Below are positions 1 through 7,488 of a stretch of 64,000 bases of DNA, piece after piece. The translations under genes were made by a program, and so were the position numbers. A model generated the notes under the pieces. That model ran no database searches. It was not told the DNA's origin and saw only the letters and a program-made list of their open reading frames with translations. The stretch covers positions 1 to 64,000 of the forward strand of contig JADJNC010000016.1 in the NCBI GenBank assembly GCA_016709335.1, in the 5' to 3' direction. Source of the DNA: Candidatus Propionivibrio dominans (GTDB lineage: Bacteria; Pseudomonadota; Gammaproteobacteria; Burkholderiales; Rhodocyclaceae). Numbering within the stretch: the stretch's first letter is position 1; each line of letters starts with the position of its first letter.

Positions 1-83
1 TGTGGAGAGGGTCGGGGTGAGGGCCAAACCTCGCCAAACATGGTGTTGCAGCAAATTAGTCGCGCTCAACTGCGGTTTCCAGG
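1..83. repeat. Dispersed repeat, inverted copy of 24350-24436
   Basis: The reverse complement of this stretch matches 24350-24436 (phrases such as CGCAGTTGAGCGCGACAAAT and the GAGGGTTTGGCCCTCACCCC block). A shorter relative is at about 1310-1355. It is non-coding and ends where the truncated nucleotidyltransferase copy begins. Confidence 0.7.
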
Positions 84-393
84 ATGATTCTGGCCGAATA
101 CGTCAATCAGTTGGGAGAGCTCGAAGATCGTCGGCCCGGTCTATATCGGGTCGAGCGTCAGGATCGAGCACGGCTGCTCGGTGATCGGGCCGGCCTGGAT
201 CGGCCACGGCTGCCACCTGCGCAAGGGCGCCAAGGTGATCCGCAGCGTGCTCTTCGAATACACACGCATCGGTGAAGGCATGGAGTTCCTTGAGATGATC
301 GTTTCGCCGCGCTATTGCGTCGATCGTGCCGGTGAGACGAGCTATGTGGGGGATGACCGCTGCAAATTGCGCTGGGGGGATGCGCGGGGGTAG
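84..393 (+). pseudogene. Truncated nucleotidyltransferase copy A (C-terminal part)
   Basis: From about position 93 the DNA is nearly identical to 2451-2751 of the intact nucleotidyltransferase gene. It reads in frame to the same C-terminus, ending in KLRWGDARG and a TAG stop at 391-393. Just before the match is GATGATTCTGG, which is also found at the 5' end of the intact gene (1659 onward). The copy therefore looks like a 5'-to-3' internal-deletion fusion, with the N-terminal catalytic domain missing. The downstream DNA is also duplicated, up to the palindrome at 445. Confidence 0.85.
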
Positions 394-444
394 CAGGGGT
401 GCGGCAGTTGGTGTGGTGGGTTAGGGGGCATGGGGATCGGTAAT

Positions 445-478
445 GTCGGGTTACGGCCTGTGGCCAACACCCGGCCAA
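445..478 (+). repeat. Palindromic MITE right end, copy 1 (degenerate)
   Basis: Contains GTCGGGTTACGGCCTGTGGC, but the second arm is degenerate (CAACACCCGGCC instead of TAACCCGACCTAC). It lies between truncated copy A and the ParDE module. Confidence 0.7.
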
Positions 479-532
479 CTGGCGGTACGAGAGCAGAGAC
501 GCCATGCCTTGCCCTTGGGTTATGACAGTTCT

Positions 533-556
533 TGCCATTTAATGCCATTTATGGCA
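533..556 (+). promoter_or_regulatory. Candidate ParDE operator/promoter region
   Basis: Two tandem TGCCATTTA units are followed by TGGCAC, immediately upstream of the parD ribosome binding site (AGGAGG). This is the usual place for autoregulation by a ribbon-helix-helix antitoxin. The assignment is by position and repeat only. Confidence 0.4.
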
Positions 557-582
557 CTATTGATCGGCCAAGGAGGTGTCCC

Positions 583-843
583 ATGCAAAGCATGAATATT
601 TCATTGCCTGACCCGCTCAAACAGTTTGTTGACGGCCAGATTTCGACTGGGCGCTATAGCAGCGCTAGCGAGTACGTGCGCGAGTTGATCCGCAATGACG
701 AGAAGAGCAAGGCCAAAGAACAGCTTGAGGCGATGTTGCTGGAAGGCCTGTCCGGCGCAGAGACTGAATTGACCCTGGCGGACTGGACGTCTATTCGCAA
801 AGAAGCCTTGGCGAAAGTTGGAGCACGAAAGCAAAAACGTTGA
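583..843 (+). CDS. parD: ParD-type ribbon-helix-helix antitoxin
   Basis: An 86-residue protein. The N-terminus MNISLPDPLKQFVDGQISTG is the beta strand and first helix of the CopG/ParD fold, and YSSASEYVRELIR is the second helix. The rest is an acidic/basic helical tail that would wrap the toxin. The start at 583 is preceded by AGGAGG at good spacing. The stop TGA (841-843) overlaps the TTG start of the downstream toxin gene, indicating translational coupling. It is expected to neutralise ParE and repress the operon. Confidence 0.9.
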   Translation: MQSMNISLPDPLKQFVDGQISTGRYSSASEYVRELIRNDEKSKAKEQLEAMLLEGLSGAETELTLADWTSIRKEALAKVGARKQKR

Positions 844-1163
844 TCCCGACGGTCACTCGGCGCGAGGCGGCGCGGCGCGACCTGGTCGCGCACTTCGTCT
901 ATCTGGCGGAAGAAGCCGGGCTAGACATGGCCGAACGCTTCCTCACGAACGCCGAAGCCAGCTTCAACGCTCTGGCGCAGCAACCTAAAATGGGCGCACC
1001 GCTGACGCTCAAGAATCCAACCTTGGCGAACGTGCGCAAATGGCGGGTGAAAGGCTTCGACAATCATCTGGTCTTCTACGAACCGCGCCCCGACGGCGTA
1101 TGCATCGTGCGCGTTCTCCACGCGGCCAGCGATTGGTGGGGCTTGCTCGGCTACGCAGATTAG
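840..1163 (+). CDS. parE: ParE/RelE-family toxin
   Basis: 107 residues, with the RelE/ParE superfamily pattern: an N-terminal helical hairpin (REAARRDLVAHFVYLAEEAG), a central PKMGAP segment and a C-terminal strand pair (FDNHLVFYEPRPDGVCIVRV) followed by LHAASDWW. ParE members inhibit DNA gyrase, while RelE members cleave mRNA; pairing with a ParD antitoxin favours ParE. The start is TTG at 840, overlapping the parD stop. The gene appears intact. Confidence 0.88.
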   Translation: MIPTVTRREAARRDLVAHFVYLAEEAGLDMAERFLTNAEASFNALAQQPKMGAPLTLKNPTLANVRKWRVKGFDNHLVFYEPRPDGVCIVRVLHAASDWWGLLGYAD

Positions 1164-1647
1164 GCGCAGCCAACAGACACAATGCAGCGCGTCCATGCTC
1201 GCCACTTCACTTGCAACATGGTTGCGGGGGAAGGCGGTTGTTCTGGCGCTTACTCATTGAAATACTGTGGCCCGAGGCGGGGGAAGGGTGCCCCCCCTCC
1301 CGCGGGCTCAACGTGTTGCGGCCAATTTGACGCGGTCAACTGCGGTTTCATCAAACAGTTTTTAACATCTTGATCAGATTAACGAATCTGGATTCCGGCT
1401 TGCGCCGGAATGACGGTGGTCGGTGGTCGGTGGTTGGTTAGAACAAATTTACCGTGGTGGGGTGGGATGGGGGCCATGTGAATAGGCAGTCCAAGGTTTC
1501 TAGCCTGAAGAGGCCCGTATTCATTGGTTTGCCGGTTTTCATCGTTGCAGATCGCCTGTTGACGCGGGCTCCAGGCATGGCATGTTGTCGTATCGGCAAT
1601 TAAATTCAGATGGCTTTAAGCACTATTCAATTACTTGAGGTTCAAGC
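1164..1647. other. Intergenic repeat-rich segment
   Basis: No supported gene. 1310-1355 is related to the repeat at 1-83. 1370-1415 carries the GATTCCGGCTTGCGCCGGAA palindrome seen again near 3800 and 24620. The stretch 1500-1640 is the leader of the intact nucleotidyltransferase gene, and a decayed relative of it lies upstream of copy D (5160-5241). Confidence 0.6.
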
Positions 1648-2751
1648 ATGGCAAAAGGGATGATTCTGGCTGCGGGCCAGGGATCGCGGGTTCGCCCGCT
1701 GACTAAGGACTTGCCCAAACCGATGGTGCCGATTCTTGGCAAGCCGGTGATGGAATACCTGATTGAGCACCTGGCGCGCTACGGAATCACCGAGATCATG
1801 GTGAATGTCGCTTTCCATCACCGCAAGATCGAGGAATATTTCGGTGACGGCCACCGCTGGGGGGTGAACATCGGCTATTCCTTTGAGGGCGTCTATGACC
1901 ATGGCGACGTGGTGCCGCAGCCGAAAGGCTCGGCCGGCGGGCTGAAGGCGATCCAGGACTTCAGTGGCTTCTTCGACGAAACGACGCTGGTCATCTGCGG
2001 TGATGCGATCATCGACCTCGATCTGGGCGCCGCACTGCACGAGCACCGCAGCAAGGGCGCCATCGCCAGTGTGGTGGCGCTGGAGGTGCCCAAAAACGAG
2101 GTCGGCAATTACGGGATCGTCGTTGCCGACAAGCAGGGCAAGGTCGAGTTTTTCCAGGAGAAACCGAGCCCGGCGGAAGCCAGGTCGAACCTGGCCAGTA
2201 CCGGCATCTATCTCTTCGAACCGGAAGTGCTTGATCTGGTGCCCTCGGGGGTAGTCTTCGACATCGGCAGCCAGCTCTTCCCGCTGCTCGCCGAGAAGGG
2301 CTTGCCGTTCTACGCGCAGAGCCGTTTCTTCAACTGGATCGACATCGGCCGCGTCACCGATTACTGGTCGGTGCTGCAGCGCGTGCTGCGCGGCGAAGTC
2401 GCCGAGATGAGCATGCCCGGCAAGGAGATCGAGCCCGGCGTCTGGGTCGGGCCGAATACGTCAATCAGTTGGGAGAGCTCGAAGATCGTCGGGCCGGTCT
2501 ATATCGGGTCGAGCGTCAGGATCGAGCACGGCTGCTCGGTGATCGGGCCGGCCTGGATCGGCCACGGCTGCCACCTGCGCAAGGGCGCCAAGGTGATTCG
2601 CAGCGTGCTCTTCGAATACACGCGCATCGGCGAAGGCATGGAGTTCCTGGAGATGATCGTTTCGCCGCGCTATTGCGTTGATCGTGCCGGCGAGACGAGC
2701 TATGTGGGGGATGACCGCTGCAAATTGCGCTGGGGGGATGCGCGGGGGTAG
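1648..2751 (+). CDS. Sugar-phosphate nucleotidyltransferase (mannose-1-phosphate guanylyltransferase-like)
   Basis: 367 residues. The N-terminal signature LAAGQGSRVRPLTKDLPKP (residues 7-25) is the nucleotide-binding loop of the GalU/RmlA/ManC superfamily. CGDAIIDLDL near residue 115 is the metal-binding segment. From about residue 255 the chain becomes a left-handed beta-helix with hexapeptide-like repeats (VWVGPNTSI, VYIGSSVRI, AWIGHGCHL). It probably makes an NDP-sugar for polysaccharide synthesis; the exact sugar cannot be told from sequence. An rmlB-like start lies about 260 bp downstream, which suggests an original nucleotide-sugar operon. This is the only full copy; four truncated copies of its 3' end surround it. 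Confidence 0.9.
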   Translation: MAKGMILAAGQGSRVRPLTKDLPKPMVPILGKPVMEYLIEHLARYGITEIMVNVAFHHRKIEEYFGDGHRWGVNIGYSFEGVYDHGDVVPQPKGSAGGLKAIQDFSGFFDETTLVICGDAIIDLDLGAALHEHRSKGAIASVVALEVPKNEVGNYGIVVADKQGKVEFFQEKPSPAEARSNLASTGIYLFEPEVLDLVPSGVVFDIGSQLFPLLAEKGLPFYAQSRFFNWIDIGRVTDYWSVLQRVLRGEVAEMSMPGKEIEPGVWVGPNTSISWESSKIVGPVYIGSSVRIEHGCSVIGPAWIGHGCHLRKGAKVIRSVLFEYTRIGEGMEFLEMIVSPRYCVDRAGETSYVGDDRCKLRWGDARG

Positions 2752-2796
2752 CAGGGGTGCGGTAGTTGGTGTGGGTTGGGCATGGGGATCCGGAAT

Positions 2797-2830
2797 GTCG
2801 GGTTACGGCCTGTGGCCTGACCCGACCTCC
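2797..2830 (+). repeat. Palindromic MITE right end, copy 2
   Basis: Arms GTCGGG.. and ..CCCGAC around GGCCTGTGGCC, with TGACCCGACCTCC at the right edge. It lies just after the intact nucleotidyltransferase gene, in the same relative place as copy 1 after truncated copy A. Confidence 0.85.
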
Positions 2831-3014
2831 GCTGCTTTATTCGCCCAAAGGCCAGGTGGGTTGCCCCCTCTCCGTTTTACGCCTGCGGTTAATAGCGGGC
2901 CCTGGTTTGGGCCACTGGTTATGCAGAGTGCAATAGTCCGTACGGACTATGCGAGCGGTTCACGCTGGCAGCATAAAACCCGGATAATTCCGCCTTAACT
3001 CACAGGAGCCCCGC

Positions 3015-3062
3015 ATGACCATCCTCGTTACCGGCGGTGCCGGTTTCATCGGCAGCAACTTT
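3015..3062 (+). pseudogene. 5' stub of a dTDP-glucose 4,6-dehydratase-like (rmlB) gene
   Basis: After an AGGAG ribosome binding site, ATG opens MTILVTGGAGFIGSNF, the Rossmann TGGAGFIG start of RmlB-type short-chain dehydratases. Homology stops after 16 codons. The following DNA is the tail of another gene, shared with 10464-10540, and the frame runs out at a TAA at 3093-3095. A matching 3' scrap of the same family is at 9025-9117. Confidence 0.8.
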
Positions 3063-3138
3063 GGCCAGCCTTTGAGGATAAAGACAGAGCGGTAAATCCG
3101 TCGATCCGGCTATGTTGCATGTTACGTCAAGTGTGCAT
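3063..3138 (+). repeat. Copy of the ATPase-gene 3' end and its downstream DNA
   Basis: GGCCAGCCTTTGAGG... to ...GTCAAGTGTGCAT matches 10464-10540 with few differences. At 10464 this is the last codons (AASL, stop) of the AAA/DUF4143 ATPase gene plus its downstream spacer. At 3063 it follows the rmlB stub, so it marks a recombination junction. Confidence 0.8.
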
Positions 3139-3176
3139 ACCATGTTGCATGTAACTAACTTGATCAGGTCGATTAA

Positions 3177-3401
3177 ATGGCGAACACACACGTTAATACA
3201 CGAGTTCAAAAGCACCGCGACGCGCTGCGCATGGCAGGGCTGCGTCCTGTGCAAATCTGGGTGCCGGATACGCGACGACCAGATTTCGCGGCGGAATGCC
3301 AGCGTCAGTCCCGGCTTGCCGCTGAGGCGGATAGAGCCGATACGGATATGCAGCACTTCATGGATGAAGCCCTGGCAGATGTAGACGGCTGGTCGGCATA
3401 A
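3177..3401 (+). CDS. mazE: MazE-like antitoxin (DUF3018 type)
   Basis: 74 residues: MANTHVNTRVQKHRDALRMA, then GLRPVQIWVPDTRRPDFAAE, then an acidic C-terminal tail. The RxxGLRPVQIWVPDxRxP pattern is typical of the DUF3018 antitoxin family that accompanies MazF toxins. The stop TAA overlaps the ATG of the toxin by one base (TAATG), so the two are translationally coupled. It should block the MazF active site and repress the operon. Confidence 0.88.
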   Translation: MANTHVNTRVQKHRDALRMAGLRPVQIWVPDTRRPDFAAECQRQSRLAAEADRADTDMQHFMDEALADVDGWSA

Positions 3402-3724
3402 TGCGAGGCGACCTGGTGACCATCGCCATGCAAGGCGACTTTGGCAAGCCAAGGCCTGCCTTGGTGATTCAGGCTGACCTGTTCGACGAACACTCTACCG
3501 TTACGGTATTGCCGGTGACGAGCAGCCTTGTCGCCGCACCGTTGTTGCGCGTCAACATTCAGCCGAGTTCCAGGAACGGTTTGCAGAAGATTTCTCAGGT
3601 TATGGTGGATAAAGCCATGACGGTGAAGCGTGACAAGTTGGGGCAATCCTTCGGGCGCATTGATGCGGATGCGATGGTGGAGGTCGAGCGATGCCTGGCC
3701 GTATTTTTGGGTATTGCCAAATGA
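3401..3724 (+). CDS. mazF: MazF/PemK-family endoribonuclease toxin
   Basis: 107 residues. It begins MRGDLVTIAMQGDFGKPRPA, the RGD-V...GKPRPA signature of the MazF/PemK SH3-like barrel. VTVLPVTSSL is the second conserved strand, and a KISQVMVDKAMTV block follows, with the expected serine and aspartate near the active site. It would cleave mRNA when its antitoxin is lost. Length and ends are normal. Spacer DNA with inverted GGCGAAAGCCGG-type repeats follows at 3740-3830. Confidence 0.92.
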   Translation: MRGDLVTIAMQGDFGKPRPALVIQADLFDEHSTVTVLPVTSSLVAAPLLRVNIQPSSRNGLQKISQVMVDKAMTVKRDKLGQSFGRIDADAMVEVERCLAVFLGIAK

Positions 3725-3868
3725 TCCTGAATAAGCCGTCACACCGGCGAAAGCCGGTGTCCAGTGCCTCGACTTTTCTGGCTCTGCATTCCCTGCGGTC
3801 AGATTCCGGCTTTCGCCGGAATTACGTTTTGACACTTGTTTAGCGGCTCCTTGGGTATCAGCAATTAA

Positions 3869-4220
3869 TTCAACTGGATCGACATCGGTCGCATGACCGA
3901 TTACTGGTCGGTGCTGCAACGCGTGCTGCGCGGTGAAGTGGCGGAGATGAGCATGCCCGGCAAGGAGATCGAGCCTGGCGTCTGGGTCGGGCCGAACACC
4001 TCGATCGAGTGGGGAAGTTCGAAGATCGTCGGGCCGGTCTATATCGGGTCGAGCGTCAGGATCGAGCACGGCTGCTCGGTGATCGGGCCGGCCTGGATCG
4101 GCCACGGCTGCCACCTGCGCAAGGTCGCCAAGGTGATTCGCCGCGTGCTCTTTGAATACACGCGTATCGGTGAAGGGATGGAGTTCCTGGAGATGATCGT
4201 TTCGCCGCGCTATTGCGCCG
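3869..4220 (+). pseudogene. Truncated nucleotidyltransferase copy C (C-terminal part)
   Basis: The DNA from TTCAACTGGATCGACATCGG matches 2331-2680 of the intact gene. The join at the left is AGCAATTAATTCAA, which resembles the leader of the intact gene (GGCAATTAAATTCAG), so leader and gene interior are fused at a short TTCAA microhomology. The frame ends differently: after YCAGLTREKS it runs on to a stop at 4258, inside the neighbouring hepT gene. Confidence 0.82.
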
Positions 4221-4223
4221 GCC

Positions 4224-4604
4224 TCACTCGAGAAAAGAGCCCAATTCTCCTCCGGTGACTCGCTGCCTGAGTTGCCTCAGCTTTGGCAAAAGGGCCGGTA
4301 TGTCACTTTGGATGATGCTCCATAAGGTGTCGTTGTCTATCCCCAGATAGCCGTGAATCAGACGGTTACGAGTGGCAATGATGAGCCGCCACGGCAGATC
4401 TGGATTGGCACCTCGCACACGCTCAGGGATATGCGTTGCGGGCTCGCCGATCAGTTCAAGATTACGCACGGGTGCGTTGTAGGTTAGCCTGCGGGTGATG
4501 AATCCCACTTGGTCGAGTCCGTCGGTGTACGCGATGACTTTCTCGGCAAAGCCAATCATGTCGTCAAGGTAGAAACGCCATTCGCGGCGGCCCTTACCAG
4601 ACAT
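4224..4604 (-). CDS. hepT: HepT-like HEPN ribonuclease toxin (DUF86)
   Basis: About 126 residues. The HEPN catalytic motif RX4HXY is visible as RNRLIHGY near residue 85. The N-terminus EWRFYLDDMIGFAEKVIAYT is the usual first helix of DUF86 proteins. I chose the ATG at 4604 because GGAGG lies six bases upstream; an in-frame GTG at 4610 is possible. It overlaps the end of the upstream MNT gene by 11 bases. HepT toxins are RNases silenced by AMPylation from the MNT partner. Confidence 0.9.
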   Translation of the reverse strand: MSGKGRREWRFYLDDMIGFAEKVIAYTDGLDQVGFITRRLTYNAPVRNLELIGEPATHIPERVRGANPDLPWRLIIATRNRLIHGYLGIDNDTLWSIIQSDIPALLPKLRQLRQRVTGGELGSFLE

Positions 4605-4887
4605 GCACACCCTCCTTTTCGATGAATGGACGCAGTTCAGGACGCAAAGCGTTTTCAGTTACCAGATCAACGGGGCTGCCGAACAGGTCCTCAAGATAAA
4701 ACTGGACGCCAAAGTAACGTTCGGACGTTGCCGGGCCGTCGAATGCAACCAGAATATCGATATCACTGTCGAGACGTGCCACGTCTCGCGCAGTTGATCC
4801 AAACAAGGCGAGACGTGTTACTCCGTAACGAGCCGTCAGTGCTGGCTTGCTCTGGGTTAGCAGTGAAATGGCGTGAGAACGATTCAT
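4594..4887 (-). CDS. mntA: MNT-type nucleotidyltransferase antitoxin
   Basis: 97 residues with the minimal nucleotidyltransferase motif GSTARDVARLDSDIDILV (GSX10DXD, residues 30-47). A short helical C-terminus ends in EKEGVHVW. It is expected to inactivate the coupled HepT by transferring AMP to its active-site tyrosine. It is first in the two-gene operon and reads away from copy D and the MITE at 5054-5157. Confidence 0.92.
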   Translation of the reverse strand: MNRSHAISLLTQSKPALTARYGVTRLALFGSTARDVARLDSDIDILVAFDGPATSERYFGVQFYLEDLFGSPVDLVTENALRPELRPFIEKEGVHVW

Positions 4888-5053
4888 TGTGACCTCCGGA
4901 CCATCATTCTAACGACGTAACGGGGATTCGCGAAGTAATCCGCCTTCACCATGGAACTGAGGATCGGGGCAACAGGGCGCGCTCAATTTCAAGGAGTTCA
5001 TCTGCATCCACTCTGAGGCTTGCGCCGCCGGCTATTCTGCGCGCTCGTTCTGA

Positions 5054-5157
5054 TAGCGTCCCCCAGGAGGATTTGCTTCGCAGCATAACCCGACGGCAGT
5101 AATGTATGCCACAGCCGACGATTGTCGGGTTACGGCCTGCGGCCTAACCCGACCTAC
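5054..5157 (+). repeat. MITE copy 3 (lacks the extreme left end)
   Basis: TAGCGTCCCCCAGGAGGATT, then TTGCTTCGCAGCATAACCCG, then the right-end palindrome, matching about 104 of 117 bp of the full element at 10764-10880. Confidence 0.85.
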
Positions 5158-5241
5158 GATGCTGAAGGTGCCTGTATTGTTGTCTTGCCGGGTTACGTCG
5201 TTGTAGAACGGCTGCTGACGTGTCGGCTATTAACTTCAAGC

Positions 5242-5356
5242 ATGGCAAAAGGAATGATTCTGGCCGCTGGCCAGGGATCGCGGGTTAGCGTGCATGAGGG
5301 GCTAGCGTCAGGATCGAGCACGGCTGCTCGGTGATCGGCCCGGCCTGGATCGGCCA
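5242..5356 (+). pseudogene. Truncated nucleotidyltransferase copy D (5' and 3' ends fused)
   Basis: ATGGCAAAAGGAATGATTCT to GGATCGCGGGTT matches the first 45 bases of the intact gene (1648 onward). After a short junction it continues with GCGTCAGGATCGAGCACGGC, which matches 2511-2575. The catalytic middle (about 820 bp) is missing. The upstream 80 bp resemble the leader of the intact gene. Confidence 0.85.
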
Positions 5357-5506
5357 AGGTAGCCACATATTGTGACTACCTCGCCATGCTCAAATTTTCG
5401 CCTGCCCTGCCTTACACATTTACCGAACATGGCGCCCAGGGAAGTGCCGTATTTGTTGGCTTATCGGATTAGAATGGCACAAGGTTTTTTTGGGGGGAGT
5501 TCCAGA

Positions 5507-5743
5507 ATGTGTAAGGTACTTTTTATACGCGCTGAGTGGGATGCGGAAGCGGGCGTTTGGGTTGCGAGGTCCGATGATGTGCCGGGGCTTGCCACTGAGG
5601 CAGAAACTTTGGAAGCGCTATCCACCAAGCTGGAATCATTGGTTCCCGAACTTCTGGATGCGAACGGTTACCCGGATGGTCCCGATATTCCCTTTGAGTT
5701 GCTCGCTCGCAAGTTCTCAGTCGCTTACCGGGCTGTTCATTAA
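5507..5743 (+). CDS. DUF1902 / HicB-like antitoxin-type protein
   Basis: 78 residues: VLFIRAEWDAEAGVWVARSD, then DVPGLATEAETLEALSTKLE. The strand-helix pattern with E-AGVWVA-S-DVPGL-TEAET is that of DUF1902/HicB-like partial RNase H folds, usually antitoxins. The start at 5507 has a GGGGGGAG ribosome binding site. No HicA-type toxin gene follows directly; the next frame is the DUF4258 remnant. An orphan antitoxin is therefore likely. Confidence 0.8.
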   Translation: MCKVLFIRAEWDAEAGVWVARSDDVPGLATEAETLEALSTKLESLVPELLDANGYPDGPDIPFELLARKFSVAYRAVH

Positions 5744-5763
5744 TTATTGATAGAACGCCGGCC

Positions 5764-6012
5764 ATGGATTAAACGCTAACCGAGCATACTATCAAGCGTT
5801 GCCGAAAACGGAAGATATTGCTCGAATGGATCGCAGTAGCGCTGGCTCATCCGGCGCGGACCGAAAATGACAAGGACGATCCTGCGCTGGTGCATGCGCT
5901 GCTGGCCATTCCTGAAAGGGGATTTCGGGTGCTGCGTGTAATCTACAATGAAACCGTTGATCCTGTTGTCGTAGTGACAGTATATTTTGACGATGAGGCT
6001 AGCGACTTATGA
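5764..6012 (+). pseudogene. DUF4258 protein with an early stop codon
   Basis: From ATG at 5764 the frame reads Met-Asp-stop (TAA 5770-5772) and then an uninterrupted TLTEHTIKRCRKRK ... GFRVLRVIYNETVDPVVVVT. This is the DUF4258 pattern: LTEHA-x-R-R at the N-terminus and LRVVYN...VVTVY near the end. A single base change would restore an 82-residue protein. The only candidate start after the stop that I can see is TTG at 5818, which would lose the conserved LTEH segment. The stop overlaps the next ATG (ATGA). Confidence 0.65.
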
Positions 6013-6197
6013 AACTTGAATTTGATCCGCAGGCAGACGCCGCTTATCTTGAAATCTCTGATTCAGAGGTTGAGACGACCCGAGAAATCGAACCTGGCAT
6101 CTTAATTGACTACGACGCTGCAGGGCTTATCGTTGGTATCGAGGTGCTGTCTATTAGCAAACGCGCCATGCCTTCACCAATAAAGCACGCCGCTTAG
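6009..6197 (+). CDS. DUF2283 protein (putative antitoxin partner)
   Basis: 62 residues: MKLEFDPQADAAYLEISDSE, then EIEPGILIDYDAAGLIVGIE and VLSISKRA. DUF2283 proteins have this DxxADAaYi...GiiiDyD..G.ivGiEil pattern. They are typically found next to DUF4258 genes in small TA-like operons, and this gene overlaps the DUF4258 frame by four bases (ATGA). Biochemical function of the family is not established here. Confidence 0.85.
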   Translation: MKLEFDPQADAAYLEISDSEVETTREIEPGILIDYDAAGLIVGIEVLSISKRAMPSPIKHAA

Positions 6198-6291
6198 GCG
6201 GCACATCATCGGGACGACCCGACTCTATTTCATGCACTGCGCTGTATTCCGGAATTCGCGCCTTGTAAATGAGCTTTGGGCACTCCGGAAC

Positions 6292-6326
6292 GTCGGGTTA
6301 CGGCCCGTTGGCCTAACCCGACCTAC
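6292..6326 (+). repeat. Palindromic MITE right end, copy 4
   Basis: GTCGGGTTACGGCC, a CGTT spacer, then GGCCTAACCCGACCTAC. It separates the DUF4258/DUF2283 pair from the HEPN/MNT pair. Confidence 0.85.
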
Positions 6327-6368
6327 AATGCCGGGGTGCTGCGGTGCTTGCGGGAAAGTGGAGTAAGG

Positions 6369-6785
6369 CTACTTGAGCAGTTCAGCCACATCAGCGATCA
6401 GCGCCTCTGTCAGGTCACACATTTCCGCGATAGTTGATGCTTCTATCTCCAGAAAGCCCTCGTACTCGGCCAGATTTCGTTTCTGATGTGCTGCATCGAG
6501 AACTCGCCAGCGGGGCGCGGGCCATTTCACCGTATGCGACAGGCACTGGAATACGGTGTATCGGTTTTCGCTGCGATAACCATGCCAGCGAAGCGCGGAC
6601 AGGGCAGCCGAGTGAGCCGCGTTGTAAGCACTGGTGAATCGTCCTTCAAGCGAAAGGCTTGCAAGACGGGCATCCGCCAAACGAGTTCTCGCCATCGCCA
6701 GCATTCGTTTCGCCTCTTCCTTGTTAGGTGTCTCGGCCTTGAGTTGGCCGATACGCACCAGGTTATCCAGGGCGGGCAGGCTCAT
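6369..6785 (-). CDS. HEPN-domain protein (toxin-like)
   Basis: 138 residues, almost entirely helical. The centre (FTSAYNAAHSAALSALRWHG) matches the second-helix region of HEPN proteins, and QKRNLAEYEGFLEIEASTIA resembles the region holding the RxxxxE/Y-type motif. No clean RX4-6H is visible, so RNase activity is uncertain. The start overlaps the end of the upstream wHTH-MNT gene by 23 bases, indicating one operon. Confidence 0.75.
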   Translation of the reverse strand: MSLPALDNLVRIGQLKAETPNKEEAKRMLAMARTRLADARLASLSLEGRFTSAYNAAHSAALSALRWHGYRSENRYTVFQCLSHTVKWPAPRWRVLDAAHQKRNLAEYEGFLEIEASTIAEMCDLTEALIADVAELLK

Positions 6786-7353
6786 CGGAATCTCCTGTCA
6801 AGGGTATCGTGGGCTGCGCCAGGACTCGATTCACAAATGAATCGGGGTCAGCGCGACGACGCTCAAAATCGGCTGGCGTGTAGCAGCTTGGATTGATTTT
6901 TCGACCGAGCTGCGCTTCCAATGGCAGCAACAATTCCAGGATGCTACCGAGCAACAGGTTCTCGCCGACAAGCATCACATCAATGTCGCTCTGTGCCGTA
7001 TCCGTCTGTTTTGCTACAGAGCCATAAAGCCACGCGGCTTGCAGCCTGGGTGCCATGGGCAGCAAAGCATCGCGCAACAGGGATGCTACCCCCAAGGTCT
7101 TTTGCGTCAGCGCAACCAACTCGTTAAATACGGGGCTTTGCTGATTGGCACTGAACAGTCGCAAGTTTCCGACGCGCTCGGAATGCACCAGACCAGCCTC
7201 GGACAGTCGCTTCAATTCCCTTTGCAAAGAGGCGCTTCCCAGGCCGGTCAGACGACGCAGTTCGCTCAGATGGTAGCTGCGCCCTGCCTGACCAAAGAGC
7301 CATGGGAAGACACGGGACTGGCTGTCTGTAAAAAGGGCTGTGGCGATCGACAT
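6763..7353 (-). CDS. Winged-helix / nucleotidyltransferase fusion (MNT antitoxin with DNA-binding domain)
   Basis: About 196 residues. Residues 15-75 form a winged helix (SYHLSELRRLTGLGSASLQR, then ELKRLSEAGLVHSERVGNLR). Residues 105-125 carry the MNT motif GSVAKQTDTAQSDIDVMLVG. The fusion puts repression and AMP transfer in one chain. Its partner is the overlapping HEPN gene downstream. I chose ATG 7353; a TTG at 7359 is also in frame. A perfect palindrome lies just upstream and is the likely operator. Confidence 0.85.
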   Translation of the reverse strand: MSIATALFTDSQSRVFPWLFGQAGRSYHLSELRRLTGLGSASLQRELKRLSEAGLVHSERVGNLRLFSANQQSPVFNELVALTQKTLGVASLLRDALLPMAPRLQAAWLYGSVAKQTDTAQSDIDVMLVGENLLLGSILELLLPLEAQLGRKINPSCYTPADFERRRADPDSFVNRVLAQPTIPLTGDSDEPARPG

Positions 7354-7362
7354 AAACAAATA

Positions 7363-7392
7363 TTAGCACGTACGTGCCAAAAATTAGCACGA
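7363..7392. promoter_or_regulatory. Candidate operator of the wHTH-MNT/HEPN operon
   Basis: GCACGTACGTGC at 7366-7377 is a perfect 12-bp palindrome, and the motif TTAGCACG occurs at 7363-7370 and again at 7384-7391. It lies about 13 bp upstream of the start of a gene encoding its own winged-helix domain. Confidence 0.5.
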
Positions 7393-7488
7393 CATTTTAA
7401 TTGCCCAACTTTCCACCAATCGGCAATTCGACTACAGGATGTCTAAACCACAACTGTCGGGTGCGGGATGTCGCTGCTCAGACTTTCC

